Shown piece after piece: positions 1 to 11,693 of a stretch of 64,000 bases of DNA (positions within the stretch are counted from its first letter, which is position 1; every line of letters begins with the position of its first letter). The position numbers and the translations under genes are program-made. This stretch comes from Diatrype stigma. Its lineage: Eukaryota; Ascomycota; Sordariomycetes; Xylariales; Diatrypaceae. The stretch lies in NCBI GenBank assembly GCA_022225965.2, contig JAKJXP020000006.1:558001-622000 (forward strand), written 5' to 3'. Below the pieces are notes generated by a model, which did no database searches, was not told where the DNA came from, and saw nothing but the letters and a program-made list of their open reading frames with translations.

Positions 1-3000
1 CTTCCATTCATTACAATTATGAGCTCAGATATTATCCTGTCGGTCTCCCAAGTCTGTGAAGTGCGAATGGAGTCGTAAAATGCTTGCCCGTCGTCCTTTA
101 CCCTAGGGCTTTGGAAGTGTGTTGCGATGCTGTGTTAGAGGAGTTAGCCGATAGACCCTAGAGAATTTGGCTACGAGACATCAGGGAGTGTTGGCAACAG
201 TACCGGAATAATGCGTGGGCTTTGTACTTGATGTTTTGGGTTGGATTAGAAATCGGCACCCTCACCACCGAGTCCAAAACCGTTATTTCCTTGACAAGAC
301 GTGACAAGTAGCGGCTTTCCAGTCTAGCCCACTCAATGAATGGCAAGAGTTGGCGACCCTCCGGCATCGTGAAATCGAGGGTCTCAATCCTATCTCGAAA
401 CATCGCATTGAGTCTCTTCCGGTCGGAAATAGCAAAGTCTGTGGCTGCTGAACACAGCCTGACTTGGCCACTGGCATACCGAACTGGCAAGATGCACTTT
501 TGAAGTAGAGCATGGGGGGAGGATGTCGGAAGTTCCATCTTCAATTGTGAGCTGAATGACCGAAGAAGATCTTTGACCTCTTCCACAGTGGCTGTCGTTG
601 CGTCAACGTTCATAAGCTCATTGTAAACCATCTCCGTGTTCAGCGTTCGTACACCGATGGTATCAGTGAAGAAAGCCTGAAGGTCATCGTCGTATTGGCT
701 GCTAAGGTTTACTTTGCCGCGTAGTTGTACCGGCGCAGACCACAAGCACTGTGACGGTTTATACCAAGCCACCCCTCTGTTTCCGCTATAGAATATAAGA
801 GCTTCGCTCTCGAATAACTCCCTGTTGTACGCTCATTAGTTTATAATATTCGTTGAGGTCGTCTAGTTCTCACCTCATGTGTGCTGCATTGGTGTCAGAG
901 GCTCCCAATGAATCCAGTCTATCATACAGCTCCTGGACTCGTTCAAAGTCTATACTATCCGCATGCTTCATGACAAGAAGCTCGACCCCAAAATGATGCC
1001 ATGAACATTTAGAGATGCCCAAAGTATCAGAGAAGAATTGTTGGAGCACAGATCTGTCAACACTAGACGGTGAGTATGCGGACTCATACCTGGCAACAAC
1101 TGGGTAGTTGCTTTGCATGTAAATCGGGGCATCCAGTAGACATTCGCTAGGCGAGACCCAACAAGCTTCAGTTTCTTCATATGGAGGGACGAATACACAG
1201 TTGTGCATCTCACAGAACTCGCTATATGGACGGTCAGTTGAATATCGCTGGACGGAAGACTGGAGAATCTGTACACCTACCGAATACGGGCTCGATCTTC
1301 ATTAACGTCGCTTGAAGAGATGCAAGCCCCTTGTATACTCTTGTACAAGTCGATGACTCGAGAAACATCCATGAGTCGAAGTTGTTCGCCACAGTTCCAT
1401 TCCACGATGTACCTCAGGATGTCGAGAAGGAAGTTGAGATCTGCATTTCTTTTCACTCCGAGTACCCCCAGGAAACCCCAATCCGACGACAAAGTATCGT
1501 CGAGTAAATCCTCTCCGAGGTCAAGAAATGGGAAATCCTCACCAGATGTCATGAAACGTGAACACTGTCCTGTAAGTACAGGCAGAGGAAGGTAGGTTTC
1601 ATCCATTGGAACCCTCAGGTCTTCCCCGCAAGACACCAGTAACTTCCTCATCAGCAATACTCGTTGAGGGTCAGTCTCAATTTGATTTCTCTCGGCAGCC
1701 CAATTATGCTTCAGAAACCCTAGTAGCTTTTCCGGGAGGCGTTCCTCAATAAATTGACATTCCGGCGAGATAGAGACTCCGTCCGGACTGATCAATCTTG
1801 CATGTTGACGAATGCCGAGGAACTCGTGAAACCACTGCTCCCAGGTCAAGTCATGCTGTTCCGGTTCGTCTGGGGGATCTTCAAAGTAGAATGGATCTAT
1901 GAAGCCGATGCGATCCACCAGAGGGTTATCATCGAGAGTGCCATACAGAGCCCAAAGCCCAAAAGGATGCTCATCAATCATGTGAACATCGTAGAAACCC
2001 CTTCGTATTTGACCGACATCGTAATGGGTGTCCGTAATACGTAATTTATCATAGCTATCAACCGTGTGCTCATTTGTATGGGTAAGGTAAAGAAACCTAC
2101 TCCGTGTTAGCAATCTCCTATTCCTTTGACCAAAATGAACTTGACAGAAAGTAAGAGGAAGGTACCCACCTAAGATGCATCAGTAAGTCTTGTTCGGCAA
2201 ATATGGATGCCCGGACCTCATGTCTCGAGGCTATCCTGTTCCTAATCCCTTCAACAGAGGCATATCTCACCCCGAGGTGAACGAACAGTCGCCTCCGAGC
2301 CCGTAGCCTATAGGCACTTAGGCTTACAAGCCGAAAGTTGAGATTGGTGGGGATTAGGACGCCATCTTCTGTCTCTGGAAAGAACACAGCACCATGGACT
2401 GCGCTGATCCATTGTCCGTCAACCAATGGAATGAGATCTAGCCGTTTTGTCACCGAGATGGAGTCGGGCAAGTCTTGTCTAAAGGATAAGCTGAGAACCC
2501 GGGCAGTGCGTGAATGCCAGTCGTCGTTAGTCTCAGATGATCTCATCCTGGATATAGGCATTAAAAGATCCATCTCCACCCTTTCAAGAAATGTTCTTTG
2601 GTCAATATATCGCAATCCAAGGCTCATTAGACGTTCAAGGTCACATTCTTGATAGGTTTGTGACACATATACAGCCCGAGGGGCGGGAAGATCGTCAAAC
2701 AAAGGATTGCCATCCTCATCAAGCCGTAGTGCTGATAGTCGTGCGACACGGCTGAGTGTCGTAGGGACAGACGAGTTATGTAGGAAGAATACGGCTGTAT
2801 TGCAAATGTAATCTTTGATCTTGTCAACAAGCCCTGCCCAGAAGGGATCCCATGGGTATCCCGACTGATCTGGAAGATACCGCATCCATTGATACCGCAG
2901 TGTTGGATGTTGGCAGAGCTCTTTCACACTAGCAGTGAAAACTTTAGCTATGACATCGAGCAGACCGATGTTACGAGGCGATGTCGTGACGACGTCCTCT

Positions 3001-4190
3001 CGGTTCGCTTGGGTGACGAAGTCACTCTGAATCAGGAACTACCCCTGAGATCAGAACCTGTCGCTATATATGGGCACTGAGAACTCACATTGAAACCAAC
3101 GTGGCGCACGGGCAGGAACGCAAAGACATCCTGTGGTTCAATGACCGGGATGTCATCTTCAGAAAGAGGGAAAGCTAGGGTAACCAAGGCATTTGCGAAT
3201 GCTCGAGATTCCTCTTCCTGGGGGGAGTATTCCCTATTCTCGTTCCTAGGCAGACCTCGTACAGTTCTTTTCGTAACATGATACTTCTGCCTGGTATACA
3301 AGGTGCCTTCATTGTTGATTTCGGTCTTCTCCAGGATACGTCGATTGCCTTCTTGGGGATGATTGATGGATAGGATTACAGACGAGGTCATGATATCCTC
3401 GTCGTCGTAGAAGCGAATGTTTATCTGTTTAAGGTTTCTCAAGAATAAAAGCATTGCGGGCTGAAGTTGATTCAATTGGTCGACGATGTTCTGTCGTTGT
3501 GTGCCCCCATGGACCTCATCGATCTCGTCATGTAGAAACAGTGTCGTTCGGGTCAATGGACCTTGCAGCAACTCGGGGGGCTCTTCCCACTCGGGCGATA
3601 TCATCCCCATGCCAGATTGACCTCTTCGGTGCTTGAAGCAGAATGAATAATACCCAGATTGAATATGTACTTTCCCGGCGACCTTGAATACGGACTTGAA
3701 CCCAATACCCTTTTCGCCGATGTATCCTTGGGCCCCTGTTTTGGAGCTCTGACCGACGTTACAGAGTGCTCTCAGGTTCTGTTCCGTATAGCCGTCCTCG
3801 TTGCATTCCACGATTATTCGGTCCCTGTAAACCGCAAACGAAGCGAAGGGTACGGATCCAGCGTTCCTCGCACGTGAGTATTTATTATCGTCTGCATTTT
3901 GGAGGAGCTCAAAAATGAATCGGACATCTTTGGAGTAGAGGTTCCTCGCGAGACTATCGAGTTTAGTACAATTTCGGAGAGATAGACGTATCTGGGCTCG
4001 GGTATTCATACGTAACAACACCTGTACCGATCATCTCGTCCTTTCTTAAAATAGCTTCTTGGACCACGCGGCGGGTTTGCGCGTCCATCCTAGCATACAC
4101 GTGGTCTGGCAAGTAGCCATGTTCTTGGGCAAGATTTTCCACGAACCTGCGTGCATTTGCCCTTTCTTCTGCAACGTTGATTGGTGGCAT
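1..4190 (-). CDS. Large sacsin/HSP90-like (Bergerat-fold) ATPase-domain protein, 3' end beyond window
   Basis: Seven exons are visible: 4190-4012, 3953-3089, 3038-2170, 2096-1281, 1221-874, 785-204 and 129 to the left edge. All junctions are GT..AG and keep one frame for about 1262 residues. The N-terminal domain carries the Bergerat N-box ELLQNADDN (residues about 75-83) and the glycine box GYIGEKGIGFKSVF (about 136-149), as in sacsin, NO VEIN and HSP90-type ATPases. The rest is a long alpha/beta region typical of large uncharacterised fungal proteins of this class. Exon 7 (after a 74-nt intron) is supported because IATHFQSPR continues the family pattern, whereas reading on without splicing hits a stop at 158. 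Intron 1 has a TACTAAA branch site. The start at 4190 is the first ATG and gives the usual basic helical leader ending in MIGTGVVT. Function is unknown; ATP binding is inferred from the motifs. The C terminus lies outside the window. Confidence 0.85.
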
Positions 4191-5431
4191 TATGCTCAGC
4201 CAAAAGGTCAGAGTAAGAAGATATGGCAGAAAAGACCGAACTTGGAGGTTACTCGGTCCAAGTGAGGAACGTTCAGTTATATATTCGAGAGTAAAGGGGC
4301 CTCGGGAGCATTATGAAACAGATGCATTGGAAATAAAATAATCTTTCGTCAGTTAATGTAGTATATATCAACCTCGTGTTAGCTGCAGGTCATGGCAATG
4401 AAACGTCGTCAGGAGGTAGGCCTCCTTTTACACCCACCCTTGCTTGGCCATTCACAACAATTTGCTAAGCGCTCCGTCGTACCTGTTGGCCGAGGTGCGT
4501 TTCAACACTGGTATTGTCGGGCATAGAGATTTTCGTTTCGACGCAAAAAAATATCTATCTATTGTGAGGCGCAGCAAAATCTATTTTTGTAGAAACATGA
4601 GGTTGTCGACTGAAACCATCAGGCGCATAGACATCAATATCAATATCCAAACCAGATCATGGCCATATCATCATGTGATCACAGGGCAAGATACGAGAGC
4701 AGTGTTCCCTCAAAGCAGACGAATGATGTACAAACGCCACCAGAGAACTAAAGGATGCAGTAGTGAGAATGGGTATATATTTAATTCATCAATGAATCGA
4801 GGCCTAATGATTATGGTTAATGCGTGTTGTCTCTAGCTGCTCCGCCACCAGTTCTATCCTCGATCTCTTGTAGCTGAATGGAGAGGAAGCTATGCAGGGC
4901 TCGTCGAATCGCCTTTATTGCCACCAACTACGATGCCAGCAATTGCAAGAGTCTCAGAATTAAGGATCTGAATCCCTACCTAGGTAGCTAGTTGGGCAAG
5001 ATACAGCCGGTCACATGCTTGCCTCATGCCATTCAACGGCCGACTCTTCTTTATCATCGCTCTCCGCCTGGTTAGTCTTCTAATTTCCGCATGGCTCTAG
5101 ATTGCAATGAGTGCTGCGTAGAGTAAGACATAGTGTGGCGGTGTCTCTGAAAACCACCGGTACCATGCTGCTTCCGACATGATTGACCGCGGCATTCATT
5201 TGTCCTAGCATGCTACCGATGTCAAGAGGGTATGCTTGGAGCAGTTGTAAGTTGTAAACGCTGCATCAATAAGTCAAAGTCCATGATGTGTGGCCCCTAG
5301 CGTCCATAGCTATCGCCTGCTTGGTATGATATAGGACCTTTACAGACCACGCTGATAAGTAGATCTCATATTATATTTCGTGTGGGACATAGCCCCCATC
5401 CATATTTTCTTTCCACAGTGCCCACTTCTAT
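4191..5431. other. Intergenic, no gene supported
   Basis: This 1.2-kb gap separates the 5' end of the Bergerat-ATPase gene from the 3' end of the next minus-strand gene. An open frame at 4444-4836 has no recognisable domain and no gene-like codon pattern. One copy of the palindrome TACCTAGGTA lies at 4977-4986. Confidence 0.5.
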
Positions 5432-6650
5432 TCATGGCAACTCGTGCCGTTGCCGGGGTGGACAATGATTTTCGCCTTCTACCTCCGCTGGTTCTGATGC
5501 GTATGCGGGGAGCTCGGATACCTCGGTCCCTTGTACCGGCAATTCCGCCTTGTAATAGTATGCCGAGTACGCGGTGTCCTGCTGCTCGAAGTCGGAGGTG
5601 GAGGCCCCGTTCCCGGCCGTAGGCTTGTACTGGTGCCGGGAGCCGCTCGCCGCGCGCCGCCGGAACAGCCAGATCCCTAGACTTGCGAGGAGAGCGGCTA
5701 ACGCGACGCCACCAAGCACCACCCCCGCCAGTCCGCCGGTCGACAGCGGCGCCCTCTCGTTACCGCTGCTCCCGGAGCCGGAGCCGGAGCCGGAACCAGA
5801 GCCAGAATCAGGAGTAGAGGTAGAATCCGGGACCGCGCCGGGGAGACCCGCGGCGGGAACCGCGTTCGCGTTGGAGTTTAGAGCGGCCGACCCGGCGGGC
5901 GCGGCGGTCGTCGCGGCGTCGGCGCCCGAGAGCGGGAAGGCGCTCCGCCAGACCCAGATGGGCTCGTCGTCGTCGCTCAGCCCGGTGAACCGGGTCGTCT
6001 CGAACCCGGTCCCCGTCGCCTCGTCGACCCATATGTCGGTGGGGGTGCTCAGGAAGCTCACGCACTGGCGCCGCGTCCACTTCATGTCGCAGGTGTAGTC
6101 GCCCGGCGGGCAGCAGAAGGTCTGGACGTACGCCGAGCTGCTGTCGTCGTCCAAGACGGTGCCGGAGCACGCCGTCGTCCAGCCGCTGATGCAGGCATCG
6201 CCCGGGTACGCCGCGGTCGTTATATCGGCTGGCCGAGTCAAAAACAAAGTCCCCATGCGTTAGCCAGGCCCAAGCTATTATGCGATATGTTGTTTGCGAG
6301 CAAGCAAGCAAGGGTCTGCGGAATACCAGATTCCTTCCCCGGGTTCATCCGGAACACTCACTCTCGTCTTCTCCTTCGTCGTTATAAAGAAAGATGTTCG
6401 TATATTCGGGCGGGTAGCAATCGGTGGTCAGAATGTCGAAATCGTCCGTTTCCATACGATCTACTATGACGCAAGCGCCCGACGGTGCCATGGATCCTTC
6501 GGCGCAGTATATGTTCGTGGGGTTGTTGCAGGAGCTGGGCGCTTCGAAGGGCGTCGTCTGCGGCTCCAGAACGAACGTCGACGAGATGACGAACGCGCCA
6601 TCCGTGGTTAGACGCGTGACTGTTGTCGGTGTAAAGATTGTGGACGACAT
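5432..6650 (-). CDS. Single-pass fungal surface/membrane protein with Gly-Ser linker
   Basis: Two exons, 6650-6362 and 6228-5432, are joined by a 133-nt intron (GTGAGT donor, GGCTAAC branch, CCAG acceptor) to encode 361 residues in frame. There is no obvious N-terminal signal peptide. A Cys-containing extracellular-type region (CNNPTNIYC, CISGWTTAC, CCPPGDYTC) is followed by a low-complexity Ala/Ser stretch and a (GS)n linker. A single hydrophobic segment (GVVLGGVALAALLASLGIWLF) comes next, then RRR and a cytosolic tail with Tyr-rich motifs. This layout matches the many fungal type-I-like surface proteins with a Ser-rich ectodomain. A role as a wall sensor or adhesion anchor is only an analogy. 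The Gly-Ser linker is encoded by a GGAGCC-type hexamer repeat (about 5770-5800) that could vary in length between isolates. Confidence 0.75.
5770..5805. repeat. Short tandem repeat encoding Gly-Ser linker
   Basis: About five copies of a ggagcc/ggaacc unit are read on the plus strand. On the coding (minus) strand they give the alternating Gly-Ser linker just outside the transmembrane segment of the surface protein. The repeat ends in imperfect units. Confidence 0.7.
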
Positions 6651-9600
6651 CGTGGATGGATTCCAGCCTCTGTGATTACGTATTATTGCATGTAGCCGGG
6701 GCGCCTTGGACGTTCTTTTTCGTCACCAACGGCTCAACTAACAACTCGCATAGCAATAGATACGCAAGAAATGGATATCAACAACAGGCAAGCCCGAACG
6801 AAAGAGAAGCAGAGATGACAGAGCTGAGGCGCTCTGAGAAGCAACGCTTCCTTCAGCTAACGGGTCCTTCAGCAAACGGGTCCTGTGTAGGGTTAACCCC
6901 CAGTTCTCCTATGTCGATCAGGTCCATTGAAACGAGTTGTTCAACTACAGTAGACACCCTCCCAGGATCCAGCCTGATTGCCAATCAATATGAGCATCTA
7001 TCTCGCGGTTCTCTAGCCTTGAGTTTACCTTTACCATCTCGCGTACGAAGTACATATTGGCACATAATTACGTGCCTCGGCTCTCATTTTTTCCTGACCT
7101 GTCTGACTTGAAGAATTGAAGACGTTGATAGAACCCTATTGCAAGAAGTGCAGACCTGGCGAACCTACGGAATTTGCCGTCGTTGATGCCTAGTGCCAAG
7201 GAGACCTTGAAGCCGTAGTTGTATCATCCGAAGGGGGCCCTGATAGTCGTGATAAAGAGGATCCTAGCTGGGCTAAGCGACTTTGGAAGGGCCAGGAACG
7301 GTTTGTCTATCCTACCTCCTGTGGAGCCCAAAACCGCTACTTGCCCCAATATAATGCCAACGTACTTACAGAACCTTATATAACGGCCCTTAATTACACC
7401 CAATCCGGATACTTCAAAAAACGTATCGCATTTATTCCCAATTGTATTCCATTATATATGCAGTTTTCCAATTTTCAATCGGATAAATACTGGTTAATTG
7501 GTGCGCAAATCTTATCGCAAGCATTTGCGTGCATCGTTCGAAATACTTAGATACATTAGTTTGCTAACAAATTGTATGGACTCATATGTATTACAGTACA
7601 TGGCAAAATAGCGTGCAATGACTTGAACGAGGGACGTGCAAAGGGTCCACAGGAGGTAGGATAGACGCTCCCGCCAGGAATGCATAGGAGAAATTGGCGT
7701 GACAGGGCTGCGCCCGGCCCCCAACCATGTCCTACTGGCAGATTCGCAGGCGGCACGATCTACTCCGGCAGTTAAATATCTATTCATAGCATCATAACCA
7801 TGCTTTATCCAGTATCAAGTTTGATGAGGTGGCTCTCTCCCAGCCTTGTGATAAGAAGTAGGACTCAGTTGCTGAAACGATGAATCTGAACCCGCAAGGC
7901 GCTAGATAGACGATCCATATAATGCATTCCCACGAGCGGGTAATGCACCCGAGCCGGAATTCTGACGGGAATAGGATCGAAATCGATACAATTAGACAAT
8001 ACAGAACTGGACTCGGATTTGTGCCTCGTAAACCAACTAGCAGTCTGTTTCGGTAGTCTCCCCAATGATTGTTATTGAAAAAGGACGATATCGTGAAGCA
8101 CCGAACACCGTAAAATTCATCATTGAGTCTTGCATATGAAGTCCTTAACTTACTAGCGACCACTGGCCAGCGTAGCATTGCAGAACGGAATGAGCTGTGC
8201 GGCTCTGGTAGTTAACTATGTGATCCAGTGATAACGAGGAATGGTAAGTGGCGGTTCTTTCTCAATACATTCTCAGAGATACTGAGTAGTTAATGCTGGT
8301 AAATTATGGGGCTATAGAGTCAGTGTTCAAGAGACTCGAGTCATCCAGCATCCGGACATGACATTGTTTAAGGCTTGAGGTGAACCAATAGTTAATATGT
8401 GAAATATGTGAAATACCAATACCGTTGAATAGACGTTTCAAAATTGAGACCGACCAACAGATAGTAAGCAATAAGGTAGATGTCGGCTTGGAGTGTCCCG
8501 ACATACAGGTGAGGTGACCGGACCATAGCAATACCTAGGTATCTGCTATGTAAGTAATAGCCCGCGCCGAAGATCGGTGGGTGGTGGGTGCCATCTCGAC
8601 CGAAATTGCCAAGAGTGTCCAGCAAAACAAACCGTACGGAGCACTGCGCGCCGTCATTACCGAGGTCTTGTGCATAAGGTTGTTCCTTTCCTTGATGGAA
8701 GCCGGCAGAAGCCGGTGGAAGCCTTGGGTACGGTATTATACAGCTATTTGTAACGCCGCGGGACTTCACCGCTTTTAAGGCGTTCCAGCTTCCATCGGGA
8801 TCCGGTGGACCTGGGCCGCACGGCGGGTACTTGCCGCAAAATTCTTCGAGGTATACCCAAAGCACCTACGTAGGGAACAACCCTGAACCCTTAGACGGAC
8901 AAGCATTTCCGAACCCGGTCATTTGCTACGTTAGGTAACATAGTAATTCCGCCATGGAGACTTCGCTACCGGAAAGTTCGGTGGTACGGTGGTACCGACT
9001 CAAAATTGTCCAATTCCGAAGCATAGCAGCGTCGTGAGAGAATGCAAATGGACATCAGTTGGGTAACTGTGTAACACCGGCATTGAGCCATTTTTGGTCG
9101 CAATCACTTAGGAGAGGCTATTCCGCCACGTGCGCAGTTTCAGTCAAGGGTTTCGCAGATGTTTGGTTGAGTACATAACAATTGCTCTAACCATTGCGGA
9201 CAGACCGGCATTTACTATCTACTGTGGAAGGACATACAAGGTCCAATGTGTAAATCGGAGGTTCGGTGATAGCAGGATGGCCGGATGGGTGATAGAGGCG
9301 TCTTGGGCTTGGTAGGCTTGGTAGGCTTGTGTAATAACAATGTAATAAATAGTGCTTCGAAACAAACTTACTAGAAACGTAAAGACCTAGAGATGTTGAC
9401 GTATGGCTTATAGGGGCCTGCCAAATGCTTCCTCGTTCTTCGATACCTACTAGAGAAGACATACGTAGAGCGACGATATTTGCAGCCATGACGAAACAGC
9501 TGGGCGGTCCAGTCATATGAAAGAACGAACAAGCGTTAACGGAGAGATGTGGAGATGGAGGGGCAAATTCTGAAGACCCGAAGAAAGACAACGTAGCGGT

Positions 9601-9938
9601 ACGGTATGACGCCAGGTGGTCAAGTACTTTTACGGATATTCACAGCCATGCTGTACATATGCAGCCCCTGCTTACAAGGGCCTTATAGTACTTGCCTACT
9701 GTAGGTACATACCTGCGTACCTTGGCAGCTCTAACAGTACGACGATGTATGTATGCAGGCAATAGCTAAACCCCGCCAGCCCGCAACAACGCTTAATAAA
9801 AGTGAACTTGACCCTTCCCAACATTCTGGAAACATCATCGCCAATTGTCTCAACTACAAATCTCTCATATCAATTCCCTAAAGTTTGACTACAACATAAC
9901 TACCACAGAACAACAGACGAAACAACACTAACATCAAC
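6651..9938. other. Gene-poor 3.3-kb stretch
   Basis: No complete gene can be supported. It holds one decayed coding stretch (7107-7550, listed separately) and a TACCTAGGTA palindrome at 8532-8541. An open frame on the minus strand at 8392-8865 has no recognisable pattern. The last roughly 110 bases before 9939 are C/A-rich and pyrimidine-rich, typical of a fungal 5' leader, with a TAATAAAA box near 9792 upstream of transaldolase. Confidence 0.5.
7107..7550 (+). pseudogene. Decayed coding stretch, family unknown
   Basis: One plus-strand frame stays open from 7107 to 7550 except for a single TAG at 7191. The frame reads like real protein (for example EPYCKKCRPGEPTEFAVVDA before the stop and SWAKRLWKGQERFVYP after it). 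There is no ATG at its start, and a stop lies immediately upstream at 7104. A CAG to TAG change would explain the interruption. I do not recognise the family. It may be the remnant of a larger gene or an exon of an unannotated one. Confidence 0.35.
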
Positions 9939-11358
9939 ATGTCTACCTCTCTTGACCAGCTGAAGGCTACGGGCACTGTGAGTTTACTGATTTGACCCCT
10001 CCTCCTTTGTGTTCTTGCTATTTGCCCCTCCATCGAGCAATACCAAGCTTGAGATATTTATCCGTTGAAGCTATTTTCCCGTATCAAACCCCTTTTTAGA
10101 TTATGACGTTACTGACCTTGTCCCTACAATCAGGTGGTCGTTTCCGATACTGGTAAGCTCTCTTTACAAACCGATGCGCCATCGTGCGCAATCGCGAAGA
10201 CTCGACGGACTAATCAATCGACTCCCTCTAGGTGACTTTGCAAGTTAGTATATCCCTATATCCCTTTCCCCCTTTTACCAAGCGAACATGCGGAACTCCT
10301 TGAAACCTCGGAACAATAACTCACCACGCCTGCAGGCATCGGAAAGTACAAGCCTCAGGATGCTACCACCAACCCTTCCCTCATCCTCGCCGCCTCGAAG
10401 AAGCCCGACTATGCCAAGTTGATTGACGCCGCCGTCGACTTCGCCAAGAAGAAGGGTGGCGACCTTGACCACCAGGTTGAGGATGCCCTTGACAGACTTC
10501 TCGTCGAGTTCGGCAGAGAGATCCTGAAGATAATTCCTGGCAAGGTCTCCACCGAGGTTGATGCCCGCTTCTCTTTCGACACCAAGGCCTCCGTTGACAA
10601 GGCTCTTCAAATCATCCAGGTTCGTTCTCACGTATTCAAGCTGGGAGAATACTACTGACATTGCTGTACTCCATCAGCTCTACGCGGACCAAGGCATCTC
10701 GAAAGACCGTGTTCTGATCAAGATCGCCTCAACATGGGAGGGTATTAAGGCGGCCGAGATCCTCCAGCGCGACCACGGCATCAACTGCAACCTTACCCTC
10801 CTTTTCTCCTCCACTCAAGCCATCGCTGCCGCCGAGGCTGGTGCCTACCTAATTTCGCCCTTCGTTGGTCGTATCCTCGACTGGTATAAGGCCGCACACA
10901 AGAAGGATTACACCAAGGAGGAGGACCCCGGTGTCAAGTCTGTCCAGACTATCTTCAACTACTACAAGAAGTTTGGCTACAAGACTATCGTCATGGGCGC
11001 CTCCTTCCGAAATGTTGGCGAGATCACCGAGCTGGCTGGCATTGACTACCTGACCATCTCCGTAAGTCACCTTTCTCGTAGCTCTTCAGGTCTGAATTTC
11101 TGCTAATATTGGTATGTACAGCCCAACCTGCTGGAGGAGCTCCTCAGCTCCACCGAGGCCGTCCCCAAGAAGCTTGACGCTAGCAAGGCCTCCGCCCTCG
11201 ACATCGAGAAGAAGTCGTACATCAAGGACGAGTCGCTCTTCCGCTTCGACTTCAACGAGGACCAGATGGCTGTGGAGAAGCTGCGTGAGGGTATCAGCAA
11301 ATTCGCCGCTGACGCCATTACCCTGAAGAACATCATCCGGGAGAAGATCACCGCATAA
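9939..11358 (+). CDS. TAL1: Transaldolase
   Basis: This is the non-oxidative pentose phosphate pathway enzyme. It transfers a dihydroxyacetone unit from sedoheptulose 7-phosphate to glyceraldehyde 3-phosphate in the cytosol. Six exons (9939-9977, 10134-10152, 10232-10243, 10336-10619, 10678-11061, 11122-11358) give 324 residues in one frame, close to the usual 320-335. Exons 2 and 3 are very small (19 and 12 nt) and are fixed by the conserved leader [20 protein letters not shown]. The Schiff-base lysine is in [12 protein letters not shown] (about residue 133), followed by the phosphate-binding and barrel segments [20 protein letters not shown] and VMGASFRN. The start sits in CAACATGTC, a good fungal context. 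Intron-rich 5' ends are common in highly expressed fungal metabolic genes. The gene converges with the NLR gene downstream. Confidence 0.96.
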
Positions 11359-11677
11359 GCGGCCAAGTTTAAAAAAACGGGCGATGATAGAGTAGAGGCA
11401 GCTAGGCAGACCGAATTGACCTAGTGCATGCGACGTGCTCAGTCACATTCGTCACAAGCAGACATGACTTAATGAAAACATAGATTCCCACTACCATGGC
11501 TTTTCATATGTGGTGATTTCCGTAAAGTTTTTGATTGCCTTCTCATTCTCGATATATTCATCACAAATTGAAATCATGGGTGGGGATAATACGCACAGCA
11601 CAAATTTGTATTAAGTGATGAGAGTGCTACTCGTCAGGGCTAGAAACGCCTTTGACCCGTATTGGTCAAAGGCGTTT
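11359..11677. other. Convergent intergenic region between transaldolase and NLR
   Basis: The 319 bases between two convergent stop codons contain no gene. The 3' part holds the left arm and loop of a perfect inverted repeat (11628-11693). Confidence 0.6.
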
Positions 11678-11693
11678 CTAGCCCTGACGAGTA
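11628..11693. repeat. Perfect 30-bp inverted repeat with 6-nt loop
   Basis: Arms 11628-11657 and 11664-11693 are perfectly complementary (30 of 30) around a loop CGTATT. The right arm contains the TAG stop (11678-11680) and last codons of the NLR gene. The left arm lies between the two convergent genes. It could form a strong hairpin in the NLR transcript or a cruciform in DNA. There are no poly-T tracts as in a bacterial terminator, and no target duplication was noticed. Confidence 0.9.

Noticed and set aside
158..204. Stop at 158-160 as the end of the Bergerat-ATPase gene
   Set aside because: A 74-nt intron (203-130) with good donor, branch site and acceptor bypasses it, and the following exon continues the family sequence.
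4444..4836. 130-codon open frame, plus strand
   Set aside because: No domain, no plausible splice partners, amino-acid order looks random, and it lies in an ordinary promoter region.
8392..8865. 157-codon open frame, minus strand
   Set aside because: No recognisable motif or hydrophobic pattern; gene-poor region with many chance frames.
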